A stretch of 64,000 nucleotides of DNA from Pseudomonadota bacterium (lineage in GTDB: Bacteria; SAR324; NAC60-12): contig SHAT01000005.1 of assembly GCA_004213175.1 (NCBI GenBank), positions 1 to 64,000 of the forward strand. The letters are read 5' to 3'. The notes below the pieces were generated by a model, which was not told the origin of the DNA, searched no databases, and saw only the letters and a list, made by a program, of their open reading frames with translations. The translations under genes were made by a program, and so were the position numbers. Shown piece by piece: positions 19,329-27,842 of this stretch; position 1 is the stretch's first letter; the number at the start of each line of letters is the position of its first letter.

Positions 19329-19796
19329 ATGACAGGATATGAACTTGTTTTCATTACAGACCCTAACCTCAGCGAAAAGGATCAGGCGGTTGTATTAAAA
19401 AAATTTAAAAAAAACCTCACAGAATTTGGGGGTAAACTCATTCATGAATATGTATGGGGGCGCAGAAGATTGGCTTACGAAATTGCAGGTAATGATTTTG
19501 GTGTATATCACGCTTGGTACTTTACAGGTATTGGGAAAACTGTAGATGAATTACAGCGCCAATTTGGTTTCTCTGATGATGTTTTACGTAATCAAATTGT
19601 CAAAACAGAAGACCTTGATGCAGAAGCTTCATTTTTACATAACTTAATACCTCCTAGAGAGGAAACTTTAGGAAAAGATAAAGTTGAAAAGTCTGTCGAG
19701 GATGTAACAAAAGTATCAAAAATGACTGAGATTGAATCTGAAATTGAAACTGAGGCAGAAACTTTAGAAAAAGTTGAAACTGATTCCGTAGATTAA
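19329..19796 (+). CDS. rpsF: 30S ribosomal protein S6
   Basis: 155 residues. The S6 core MTGYELVFITDPNLSE, GRRRLAYEIAGNDFGVY and a helical end are present, followed by a roughly 45-residue extension that is acidic at the end (EIESEIETEAETLEKVE). Forms the S6:S18 pair on the small-subunit platform. First gene of rpsF-rpsR-rplI; a 118-base gap precedes rpsR. Confidence 0.97.
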   Translation: MTGYELVFITDPNLSEKDQAVVLKKFKKNLTEFGGKLIHEYVWGRRRLAYEIAGNDFGVYHAWYFTGIGKTVDELQRQFGFSDDVLRNQIVKTEDLDAEASFLHNLIPPREETLGKDKVEKSVEDVTKVSKMTEIESEIETEAETLEKVETDSVD

Positions 19797-19914
19797 AGAT
19801 TAAGAAGTGTGAAAGATACAGAGAAAACTACTCAATGACTCAGAACTGACTTTAAGCCTTTTGATTTTCATACAATTTTAGTTAGTATAATAAAACTTTT
19901 AGAAAAAATTAATT

Positions 19915-20247
19915 ATGTTAAAAAAACGAAAAAGATCCCATCTTCGTCGTAAACGTATACCAACAAGTATATTGCTGCGCAGCAAACGCAAAGTTTGTCC
20001 TTTTAAAGAAGCTGGAATTGAACGTATTGATTATAAGGATGTTGAGTTACTAAAAAGTTATGTGACTGAAGGTGGAAAGATTATTCCAAGTCGTATTTCA
20101 GGAGTTTGTGCTGCTAATCAGAGGAAGTTAAAAATTGCAATTCGACGTGCTCGTAACCTTGCGCTACTTTCACCAATGAAGGGATATGTGGCGCAACAGG
20201 TTATTGTCAATCGAGGTATTTCGGAAAACTCAAATAAAGATCTATAG
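19915..20247 (+). CDS. rpsR: 30S ribosomal protein S18
   Basis: 110 residues, longer than the usual 75-85. A basic N-terminal extension ([12 protein letters not shown]) and a short C-terminal tail flank the S18 core: [50 protein letters not shown]. Binds 16S rRNA together with S6. No strong ribosome-binding site precedes the ATG. Confidence 0.96.
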   Translation: MLKKRKRSHLRRKRIPTSILLRSKRKVCPFKEAGIERIDYKDVELLKSYVTEGGKIIPSRISGVCAANQRKLKIAIRRARNLALLSPMKGYVAQQVIVNRGISENSNKDL

Positions 20248-20313
20248 TAAATCAAATATTTATAAAATAAAGTACGAATCATGAAACAGCTACATACAAA
20301 ATAAGGAAATGCC

Positions 20314-20862
20314 GTGAAGTTAATATTAATTGAAGATGTTACTAATTTAGGTTCTTTGGGTGACATAATTGAAGTAAAAGCAGGCTATGCTCGAAATCAT
20401 TTGCTTCCAAAAGGGATGGCACTTTTGGCAACAGGTAAAGACTCTAAAGAATTACGTCACCGCTTGCAGCATCTTGAAAAACTGCGTGCAGGAAAAATTG
20501 CACTTGCTAATGAACAGGCAGAAAAACTCAATGCTCTTAAATTGGAAATCCTCCGTAAAGCCGGTCTTGGTGGAAAATTATTTGGTTCTGTTACGAACCG
20601 TGATCTGGTAGAATTGCTCAAAGAAAATGGCTTTGAGATAGAACGGCGAGCTATTTTGTTGAATTCACCCATTCGAAACGTAGGCACACATCAATTCTCT
20701 GTTCGAGTGCACACGGAAGTTACGGTAACATTACAAATCAAGGTAATTGGGGACATAGATGAAACATCAGCGTCTGAAATGTCCAAAGAAGAAGATTCTG
20801 ATGTTCCTATAATGGACACTGCAGAACTTGAAGAACTTGAAGATCCCGAGAAAATTGAATAG
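20314..20862 (+). CDS. rplI: 50S ribosomal protein L9
   Basis: 182 residues from a GTG start preceded by AAGGAAATGCC. The N-terminal domain MKLILIEDVTNLGSLGDIIEVKAGYARNHLLP is diagnostic, then a long connecting helix, the C-terminal RNA-binding domain (AGLGGKLFGSVTNRDLVELL) and an acidic tail (EELEDPEKIE). Terminator downstream. Confidence 0.97.
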   Translation: MKLILIEDVTNLGSLGDIIEVKAGYARNHLLPKGMALLATGKDSKELRHRLQHLEKLRAGKIALANEQAEKLNALKLEILRKAGLGGKLFGSVTNRDLVELLKENGFEIERRAILLNSPIRNVGTHQFSVRVHTEVTVTLQIKVIGDIDETSASEMSKEEDSDVPIMDTAELEELEDPEKIE

Positions 20863-20887
20863 GAGTTAATGCTACGTTCATTAAAGT

Positions 20888-20924
20888 TAAAGGCTTTTTA
20901 AGATTGCTGCCTTTAGCTTTTTTT
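20888..20924 (+). terminator. Rho-independent terminator after rplI
   Basis: A 7-bp stem TAAAGGC / GCCTTTA is followed by GC and a seven-T run. It closes the rpsF-rpsR-rplI unit ahead of dnaB. Confidence 0.6.
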
Positions 20925-20995
20925 GAGGAGATTATTGTACTACACTACTACCTATATCCTAATCTTTGATTCTATTCTCGATTTCTGTAGTTTCA

Positions 20996-22411
20996 ATGCT
21001 GTCTTCCGAAAAAAGAAAACAAAATACAATGGTTCCCGATCCTTCATCGAGGACACACTCGCAAGCTTCTGATCTTAATGAATTGCTGCCTCATGACAAG
21101 ATGGCAGAGCAGGCTGTGTTGGGAGCGATTATTATTCAGAATTCAGTACTTTTGCAGATTCTGGACATCCTTACTTCAGACGATTTTTTTTCTCCGGCGC
21201 ATCAATTCATTTTTGCAGCCATGCAGGAAATGGCATCGCAGGAACCTCCTGTCCCTATTGATGAACTGACCCTTCTAAACCATTTGGAATCCAGACAGCA
21301 ACTTGAACAAACAGGTGGGGTGGATTATTTAAATGAGTTGTCAAAGAAAACCCCAGTTGCCGAAAATGCTGAGTTTTACGCACAAATTGTAAGAGAAAAA
21401 GGTCAACTCCGTGACATTATCCTTACAGCCCATGAAGTTGCAAAACGCGGTCAGGAAGGGTCTGCTGAAAATATTTCTGATTTCATCTCTTCAGCTACTG
21501 AACGCTTGCAGTCAATAGATGCGCGTACACGTCTTAAAAGTTATACTCATCTCAAAGAAATTCTTGCTACAAACTTTGAAGAATTAGAGAAAATTTCTGA
21601 CTCACCGGAAAATGTAACAGGAGTTCCAACCGGTTTTGCTGAATTGGACGAACTGACACGTGGTTTACAAAATGGCGATTTAATCATTCTGGCCGGCAGA
21701 CCTTCAATGGGTAAAACGGCACTAGCAGTGAATATGGTACTTTATGCTTCAGCACATGCTAAAATTCCGTCACTAATCTTCAGTCTTGAAATGCCCAAAG
21801 AACACATTGCGATGCGACTGATATGCAGCGAAGCAAAAGTAAATAACAGGAAATTACTTGTTGGGGATCTAGAACAGGAGGATTGGGACAAACTGATGGA
21901 AGGTACTACAAGGATGATGGAAGCTCCACTGTTAGTAGATGACCGATCAGGTATTAATCCTAATTATGTAAGACAGGTGATCCGCCAGGCCAAAAAGGAA
22001 TTTCCTGAACTTGGACTTGTGGTAATTGATTATGTTCAACTGATGCAGAGCAACATGCGGAATCCTTCACGAGAGCAGGAAATATCTGAAATATCACGAT
22101 CATTGAAAGGTATTGCAAAAGAATTTTCTCTGCCATTGGTCGTTTTGTCTCAGTTGAACCGTGGGCTTGAGAGGCGTACTGAAAAACGGCCTATGATGTC
22201 TGATTTGCGCGAATCGGGTGCACTTGAACAGGATGCGGATTTGATAGTCTTTATTTACCGGGATGAAGTTTATAATCCTGATACAGAGGACAAGGGCATT
22301 GCTGAAATAAGTATTGCAAAACATCGAAATGGTGAAATAGGGATTAAACGCCTCGCTTTTATTGGACAGTATACTAAATTTGCCAATTTAGCTCTTGGTA
22401 CAGGTAGTTGA
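20996..22411 (+). CDS. dnaB: Replicative DNA helicase DnaB
   Basis: 471 residues from the ATG at 20996; a TTG at 20966 or an ATG at 21029 are alternatives. Hexameric 5'-3' helicase at the fork. N-terminal primase-interacting domain (MAEQAVLGAIIIQNSVL), linker, then the RecA-like domain: Walker A GRPSMGKTALA, LIFSLEMPKEHIAMRL, Walker B LVVIDYVQLM, and LSQLNRGLERR with the DLRESGALEQDAD end motif. No intein. The rplI-dnaB order is a conserved bacterial neighbourhood. Confidence 0.97.
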   Translation: MLSSEKRKQNTMVPDPSSRTHSQASDLNELLPHDKMAEQAVLGAIIIQNSVLLQILDILTSDDFFSPAHQFIFAAMQEMASQEPPVPIDELTLLNHLESRQQLEQTGGVDYLNELSKKTPVAENAEFYAQIVREKGQLRDIILTAHEVAKRGQEGSAENISDFISSATERLQSIDARTRLKSYTHLKEILATNFEELEKISDSPENVTGVPTGFAELDELTRGLQNGDLIILAGRPSMGKTALAVNMVLYASAHAKIPSLIFSLEMPKEHIAMRLICSEAKVNNRKLLVGDLEQEDWDKLMEGTTRMMEAPLLVDDRSGINPNYVRQVIRQAKKEFPELGLVVIDYVQLMQSNMRNPSREQEISEISRSLKGIAKEFSLPLVVLSQLNRGLERRTEKRPMMSDLRESGALEQDADLIVFIYRDEVYNPDTEDKGIAEISIAKHRNGEIGIKRLAFIGQYTKFANLALGTGS

Positions 22412-22414
22412 AAT

Positions 22415-22448
22415 AATTGCAGTTAACTTGAAAAGAGTAACTGCAATT
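22415..22448 (+). terminator. Perfect 11-bp hairpin after dnaB
   Basis: AATTGCAGTTA pairs exactly with TAACTGCAATT across a 12-base loop, starting three bases after the dnaB stop. The following sequence (CAATTATATGGG) lacks a real T run, so it may be a weak or factor-assisted terminator or an mRNA 3'-end stabiliser. Confidence 0.5.
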
Positions 22449-22579
22449 CAATTATATGGGACTATAGTGATGTTCTTCAAAATCATTACGTTTAGACTAG
22501 TTTTCAAGACAAAAATCAGCTACGAAATTAAAATAAAGATGATTGATCTGCAAACATAAGTTAATCTGAAATATTTTTG

Positions 22580-23578
22580 ATGATGCAAAACATAGAAGAA
22601 TTGCAGGAATATCTATTCAGTTTAACGAATGGTGTAAATCTGTCAGGTCAAACAGTTACTGCTGCTCCAGGAGGCTTGCCGACTCCGTGTTTCCCGAATG
22701 TAATAGAGAAAGTTTTAAAGATTTTGACTGGGGACGAATGGGACGAACTGACTGAACGTGCACAGAATTACCTTAAATGGATTTCAGTAAAAGCTGAATG
22801 TATCGACGCTCTTGCTCCTAGACAAGAACATACAACGACACATGGATTTGAGTTGTTGGCTATGGACAGAGATGCAAATAGTTTTGGTGAAATAGTAGAT
22901 CGTTCACAAGAATTATCTATTCCTTCGGTATTGGTACGTTTTGCTTCACTGGTAGCTACATTTCTGACTGTTCGTTTACTGAGACAACACATGGAAAGTG
23001 ATCAGGAAAGTATGCCTTCACTGACATTTTCGCAAAATGTTGACTCTTTTTATTTGAATTATCCCCGAACATTAAAGATACTCTTGGAATTGTTTCCGGA
23101 GTATCATGAAATGTTTTATTTTGAAATCAATGAAGAAGTCACCGAAGATTATTTAACTACCATACGCGCACTTGCGGAAGATTTGGGAATACGGCTCGCT
23201 CTCGATGATACAAACAAAATGAATGTAAACGTGCATCATCAATTGCTGGACCTTGCAGATTGGATCAAGATTGACTTTCAGGCGACAGCGTATCTGGAAG
23301 AGCAGTTGTTGGGTGGTGAAGGAGAAAATATTATACAGCATTTTGAAGAATATGCTCATGGCGCAAGGTCTCCGGTTATTGTGTTTGAAGGACTTCAGGA
23401 AACTTCACCTTTAAAAGTGTTTTTTGAAGAACGTTGGAAAATTCTTGATACAGTACTTTACTATCAAAGCAGGGAGCGCTTGCCAGTTCATCCCTGGAAC
23501 AAATATTTTGGTTTAATTCAGGACTATCATGAAGACAAATATGGGCTCTTTTTTAAAGGATTGATCAATGATAAATAA
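22580..23578 (+). CDS. Degenerate EAL-domain-like protein
   Basis: 332 residues from the ATG at 22580 (ATG at 22583 equally likely). An N-terminal alpha-helical half of unknown type precedes a C-terminal half that follows the EAL (c-di-GMP phosphodiesterase) pattern: FYFEINEEVTEDYLTTIRAL, LGIRLALDDTNKMN in place of ALDDFGTG, and LADWIKIDF like the IKID strand. The diagnostic EAL triad and most of the catalytic acidic network are not visible, so catalysis is unlikely; a c-di-GMP or protein-binding role is possible. Its last 11 bases overlap the start of the beta-propeller gene. Confidence 0.65.
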   Translation: MMQNIEELQEYLFSLTNGVNLSGQTVTAAPGGLPTPCFPNVIEKVLKILTGDEWDELTERAQNYLKWISVKAECIDALAPRQEHTTTHGFELLAMDRDANSFGEIVDRSQELSIPSVLVRFASLVATFLTVRLLRQHMESDQESMPSLTFSQNVDSFYLNYPRTLKILLELFPEYHEMFYFEINEEVTEDYLTTIRALAEDLGIRLALDDTNKMNVNVHHQLLDLADWIKIDFQATAYLEEQLLGGEGENIIQHFEEYAHGARSPVIVFEGLQETSPLKVFFEERWKILDTVLYYQSRERLPVHPWNKYFGLIQDYHEDKYGLFFKGLINDK

Positions 23579-24857
23579 GTGTTTCCTAAGTCTTAATTTA
23601 CGAATGGTTATATTATTATTATTTGTAAGTTCAGGAACGTTATCTGTTGTAACATGCAGTTCTTCAGACATACCTACAGAATCAAGTGCTGTGCCTTCAA
23701 TTGTTTCCGGGACAGTCTTTGAGTCTGTGGTTGAATATGATGCGGGAGAAAACCCACTTGGCATTACCTTAGGAGATCTCAATGGAGACAACAAAAATGA
23801 TATTCTTGTAACAAGTCCCAGGAAGCAGGATGGAATATCAACTACCGCAGACGGTAGCATGACTCTATTTCTTAATAATTCTTCTTCTACAAGTAGTTTC
23901 CCATTTTCATCAAGCACTATTAGTCCCGTTACCGCTGACTGGAGACAGGATGTGATTTCAGCTGATTTTACAGGAGATAACAAAACTGACCTGGTGGTTA
24001 CACAAACAGATCAGGACAAAATTAAATTGTTACGAAACGACGGTAACGCTAATTTTACAGATAATGGTAGCTTGACTTTAGGTGATGTGCCGATCAAGCT
24101 GATTTCTGGAGACTGGAACAGCGACAATCAAATCGATTTGATTGTGGTAAATCGTGATAACAGCAGTATTTCTATTCTTCAAAACAGCAATGGAGTATTT
24201 TCTGTTTCTCAGACTTTGTCTGTCAGTGAGCATCCAATACAGGTTGCCAGCGCCGATTGGGATGGTGATAATGATACAGATCTGGCTGTTTTGTCAAAGG
24301 AGAGTACTATGGTTCAAATCTGGTTAAACAGCGGAAGTGGTATTTTCAGTGCTCAATCTAATACATATACAGTAGGCAGTTTGCCAATCGATATGATTTC
24401 AGGAGACTGGAATTGTGATTCAAATCAAGACCTCGCGGTTAGTAATTTTGGAGACAGTACCCTTTCGCTGATTTACGGAAATGGCACTGGAAATTTTGAT
24501 TCACCCCTTACAATAAGTACTAGAAGTGGCCCAAGGACAATGGTTGCCGCGGATTTTGATAATGACAGTAAAATGGATTTTGTGGTAGGACACAAATTTC
24601 TTGTTAGTACGTCCGGATCAGCTCTTATTACAGGTGATTTTTCACTGACACTCAGTGACAATGGTTCCTCTACAGGTTATGTTACCCCTGTTTCATTTGC
24701 CGCTAGCCTAGATAAAGGGGGCGCTGCACCTGCTGATTTGGCAATTTCATACGTCGATAATGATTCTAAATTAGACCTTTTGATTACTCTGCCGTTTAGT
24801 AAAAAAATAGCACTGCTTTCCGGAAAACAATATTACGGTAATCTCTCCTGTCCCTGA
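23568..24857 (+). CDS. FG-GAP/VCBS-repeat beta-propeller protein, exported
   Basis: 429 residues. The N-terminal leader (MVILLLFVSSGTLSVVTC) resembles a signal peptide, perhaps of lipoprotein type with CSSSD after the cut. Seven Asp-rich calcium-loop repeats follow: GDLNGDNKNDILV, ADFTGDNKTDLVV, GDWNSDNQIDLIV, ADWDGDNDTDLAV, GDWNCDSNQDLAV, ADFDNDSKMDFVV and YVDNDSKLDLLI, enough for a seven-bladed propeller. Probably extracytoplasmic and ligand- or surface-binding. The start codon lies inside the end of the EAL-like gene, with AAGGA upstream, suggesting translational coupling. Confidence 0.85.
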   Translation: MINKCFLSLNLRMVILLLFVSSGTLSVVTCSSSDIPTESSAVPSIVSGTVFESVVEYDAGENPLGITLGDLNGDNKNDILVTSPRKQDGISTTADGSMTLFLNNSSSTSSFPFSSSTISPVTADWRQDVISADFTGDNKTDLVVTQTDQDKIKLLRNDGNANFTDNGSLTLGDVPIKLISGDWNSDNQIDLIVVNRDNSSISILQNSNGVFSVSQTLSVSEHPIQVASADWDGDNDTDLAVLSKESTMVQIWLNSGSGIFSAQSNTYTVGSLPIDMISGDWNCDSNQDLAVSNFGDSTLSLIYGNGTGNFDSPLTISTRSGPRTMVAADFDNDSKMDFVVGHKFLVSTSGSALITGDFSLTLSDNGSSTGYVTPVSFAASLDKGGAAPADLAISYVDNDSKLDLLITLPFSKKIALLSGKQYYGNLSCP

Positions 24858-25074
24858 TTTTTATATTCAGATTGACTGGTGATGTTAACAGAACTACACT
24901 CTTAAAACTGTTTCTTTGGATATTGTTCAACTAAAGGATACTCTTTTATACTGTTTTTGTTATTCATTTTTTGAGATAATACAAAACATTCAGTGGAGTA
25001 AAATAACAAAGTACCTTGCTTTAAAAATATTTTAATTCAAGTACTACAAAAACACACATTCACAAAAAGGCAAT

Positions 25075-25905
25075 ATGCTGATTGTAGGAACATGGGGGGC
25101 TTTGTTGCTTTATATTATCAGTTGGATATCTGGGCTTTTCCCGCCTTTTGACAAAACTTCCAGCTCAAAGTTTCAGATATGGACTGAGCTTATAGGAATT
25201 CGAGTTGGCTGGATTATTCATACTTTTGCTTTGCTTGGATTATTATGGACTAAATCAGTATGGCCCACAACTTTTGTAAGTGATATACTTAGCGTTGCCT
25301 CATGGGTTAGTATATTGTTAATACAGGCCTTACCAGAAAGGCTGCCAAGTTTAGTTAACACGTCAATAGTTCGGCTTTTTGCAATTCTGCTGCTGGGGTT
25401 ATCTCTCATTATTTTTCAGTTTCAAATCTCGACGAGTGAAATTGTATCTGATAAAACTTGGCTTTATCAGGTTTTGCTTGGATCTCACATAATCATACTT
25501 ATAGCAGGTTATGTTATGCTGGGAGTCGCCTGTGTATCCAGCACCATCTTTCTATATCAGGAGCACCATCTAAAAACAAAACTCGTAACCTCGATGATGA
25601 TCCGTTTCCCTGCACTGGTTACACTGGACCGTCTCAGTTGGCAGGGAACCCTATGGGGTTTTTTGGCTTTGAGTATAGGTATTATGCTGGGGATATTAAT
25701 AAATAAAGATGATCAGTCTTTAATGGCAAACTTAAGATTTGGGGCATCGATTAGTGCCTGGTGTGTGTTTGCTATGCTATTACTGTTGCGCCAACTGCAA
25801 GTTATTCGTTCCAGTTGGAAAGCAATTTGGCCGATTGTAGGATTTAGCCTAGCATTAATGTCATTAATAGTGGAAATATTAAGATTGAATCTTCAAGAGT
25901 TCTAA
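25075..25905 (+). CDS. CcsA/HemX-like polytopic membrane protein
   Basis: 276 residues with about eight transmembrane helices. The central VLLGSHIIILIAGYVMLGVACVSSTIFLYQEHHLK block resembles the CcsA/HemX cytochrome c assembly family (LH..LGY...A......LYL.QE). The tryptophan-rich haem-handling motif of true CcsA is not visible, so the HemX/YpjD subgroup fits better. Such genes usually sit by hemA; here hemA is 25 kb away. A 217-base spacer upstream is AT-rich and featureless. Confidence 0.6.
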   Translation: MLIVGTWGALLLYIISWISGLFPPFDKTSSSKFQIWTELIGIRVGWIIHTFALLGLLWTKSVWPTTFVSDILSVASWVSILLIQALPERLPSLVNTSIVRLFAILLLGLSLIIFQFQISTSEIVSDKTWLYQVLLGSHIIILIAGYVMLGVACVSSTIFLYQEHHLKTKLVTSMMIRFPALVTLDRLSWQGTLWGFLALSIGIMLGILINKDDQSLMANLRFGASISAWCVFAMLLLLRQLQVIRSSWKAIWPIVGFSLALMSLIVEILRLNLQEF

Positions 25906-25964
25906 TAAATATAGTTATTTATCATATCAGCAAAGAACGTAATGCATAAAACTAATCCGCAAAA

Positions 25965-26918
25965 ATGAAACAGGCTGCTAGTGAAAAAGATCTTTTAGAC
26001 ATTGAGAATGATATAGAGAGGATTCAAACTGCAATTAAAAATAAATTGGGTGTATCAAATCCTTTTTTAGCAGATATTGCTCACCATATAATTACTCCTC
26101 ATAACAATTCAACTAGATCTAGGCTGTTGCTGCAAAGTGCAAATCTCTTTAAGAAACCAGATGAAGATGTGATTGAAATAGGTTGCACTTTAGAATATTT
26201 GCACACGGCCTCTGTGTTGCACCGGCATATTAAAAAGCCTGAAAACGCAAGGCGTCACATGAAGCATGTCCAAAAATTATGGGGCTCAGAGGCAAGTGTT
26301 TTGCTGGGTGATTATCTCCTTTCGATATCATTTCAAATCTTAACACGCTTAGGTAATTTGGACGTGCTGGAATGTGTTTCTCTCGCTACACAAAATATTT
26401 CAATGGGACAAGTGCTTGAAATTTCAGAGCCTACTCTCACTGCGTCTCCAAAACACTGGCGGAATGTAACTCGTGATAAAATTGCGGGGCTATTTGGTGC
26501 AGGCGCTAAAAGTGCTGCTTACTGGGCAAATGCTTCTCAAGCTACAGCATCTACCTTGTATGCATTTGGCGAAACTGTGGGCATGGCAGCTCAACTTAAA
26601 ACCGAGCTTGATGTTATTGATGATGAGGAACGGTTTAAAGAGACATTGAAAGAAAAGGAATTATGGTTTCCTCTCTGCTTTTTACTTCACGAATGTTTAA
26701 CGAAAAGTGAATTAAGTGAAATGACAGAAAAATTGCAGGAAGATTTTGAACTGGAGAAAATGATTAGAGAGCTTAGAGTGCTTTTCAAACAACATAATCT
26801 GCATGAAAAAATGAAAGCGGAGGCCGTGCTGGAGTTGATAAAAGCAAAAGAATGTCTTGAACAACTTGAATTGGATTCAACTTCTCTTCAACCTTTAACT
26901 TCATATTCAACGATTTGA
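25965..26918 (+). CDS. Polyprenyl-synthetase-family protein lacking both Asp-rich motifs
   Basis: 317 residues aligning with IspA/IspB-type trans-prenyl synthases. The flanking sequence TLEYLHTASVLH and LWGSEASVLLGDYLLSISFQIL is unmistakable. The first catalytic DDxxD (normally LLHDDVVD) reads VLHRHIKKP, and the second (normally FQIVDDLLD) reads AAQLKTELDV. The GKRLRP diphosphate-binding motif is also altered (NSTRSRL). Prenyl transfer needs Mg2+ held by these aspartates, so the protein should be inactive as an enzyme; a regulatory or subunit role is possible. The reading frame is intact and its stop is one base before the next start, suggesting co-translation with the isomerase gene. Confidence 0.85.
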   Translation: MKQAASEKDLLDIENDIERIQTAIKNKLGVSNPFLADIAHHIITPHNNSTRSRLLLQSANLFKKPDEDVIEIGCTLEYLHTASVLHRHIKKPENARRHMKHVQKLWGSEASVLLGDYLLSISFQILTRLGNLDVLECVSLATQNISMGQVLEISEPTLTASPKHWRNVTRDKIAGLFGAGAKSAAYWANASQATASTLYAFGETVGMAAQLKTELDVIDDEERFKETLKEKELWFPLCFLLHECLTKSELSEMTEKLQEDFELEKMIRELRVLFKQHNLHEKMKAEAVLELIKAKECLEQLELDSTSLQPLTSYSTI

Positions 26919-26919
26919 T

Positions 26920-27732
26920 ATGCCAGAATCACTGAAAATAAAGATTGATTCAGCAATTGCAGAAATTGAATTAAACCGTCCGGACAAAGCAAATGCGATT
27001 GATGAAGATCTATGGTTTTCCTTAGAAGATTGTTTTCGTGAATTAGACGAAACTGAAGCAGTTCGAGTGTGTATCCTGAGCGGTGTCGGTAGTCATTTTA
27101 CTTCAGGAATTGATCTTAAATTTTTACAGTCAGTAGGCCAGGAAGTTGAACATTTTAAATGTGAAGGGCGTAAACGTGAATATTTGCGACGCAAAATAAT
27201 AAAACTTCAGGCTGCATTTACACAAATAGAAAAGTGTCGCAAACCAGTTCTAGCTTCAATTCACGGGGGTTGTATAGGTGCGGGTGTTGATTTAATAAGT
27301 GCCTGCGACCTTCGTTACTCAACAAGTGACGCAGTCTTCCAGATAAAAGAAATTGATATTGGGCTAACCGCTGATGTTGGAACTTTACAGCGGCTTCCCA
27401 AGTTGATACCACGTGGTATTGTTCACGAATTAGCCTACACGGCGCGTAAATTTTCTGGCGAAGAAGCACGTGAATTTGGTTTGGTTAACAGTTGTTATGT
27501 TGATCATGAATCCTTAATTAGTGAAGTCCGGAATATTGCTGAACAAATCGCAGGAAAATCACCTTTAGCCATTCGCGGAGTTAAGGAAATGCTATTACAC
27601 TCGCGTGATAATTCAGTTGCAGACGGACTTGATTATGTAGCAACATGGAATTCCGCCATGCTTCTTTCTTCTGATTTGGAGGAGTCTTTAATGGCGATGT
27701 TGCAAAACCGTTCTGGTGAATATAAGGATTGA
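26920..27732 (+). CDS. Enoyl-CoA hydratase/isomerase, delta3,5-delta2,4-dienoyl-CoA isomerase-like
   Basis: 270 residues of the crotonase fold. The segments GAGVDLISACDLRY and FQIKEIDIGLTADVGTLQRLP closely follow eukaryotic ECH1, including the Asp, Glu and Asp catalytic positions of that dienoyl-CoA isomerase. A role in beta-oxidation of unsaturated acyl-CoAs is likely. Coupled to the pseudo-polyprenyl-synthetase gene upstream. Confidence 0.85.
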   Translation: MPESLKIKIDSAIAEIELNRPDKANAIDEDLWFSLEDCFRELDETEAVRVCILSGVGSHFTSGIDLKFLQSVGQEVEHFKCEGRKREYLRRKIIKLQAAFTQIEKCRKPVLASIHGGCIGAGVDLISACDLRYSTSDAVFQIKEIDIGLTADVGTLQRLPKLIPRGIVHELAYTARKFSGEEAREFGLVNSCYVDHESLISEVRNIAEQIAGKSPLAIRGVKEMLLHSRDNSVADGLDYVATWNSAMLLSSDLEESLMAMLQNRSGEYKD

Positions 27733-27842
27733 GGATTTTACATTATCTCTCGACTGTAGTCTACAATTATATTTTTCATGCAAGCGCTGTATCAATCGCT
27801 GAGCAGACAAAATTTCGAAATTATCTGGTAAAATTATATTAA

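Noticed and set aside
23513-23983. 156-residue - strand ORF spanning the EAL-propeller junction
   Set aside because: Antisense to both genes, low-complexity translation, no ribosome-binding site recognised.
25965-26918. Annotation as octaprenyl/geranylgeranyl diphosphate synthase
   Set aside because: Neither Asp-rich Mg2+-binding motif is present.
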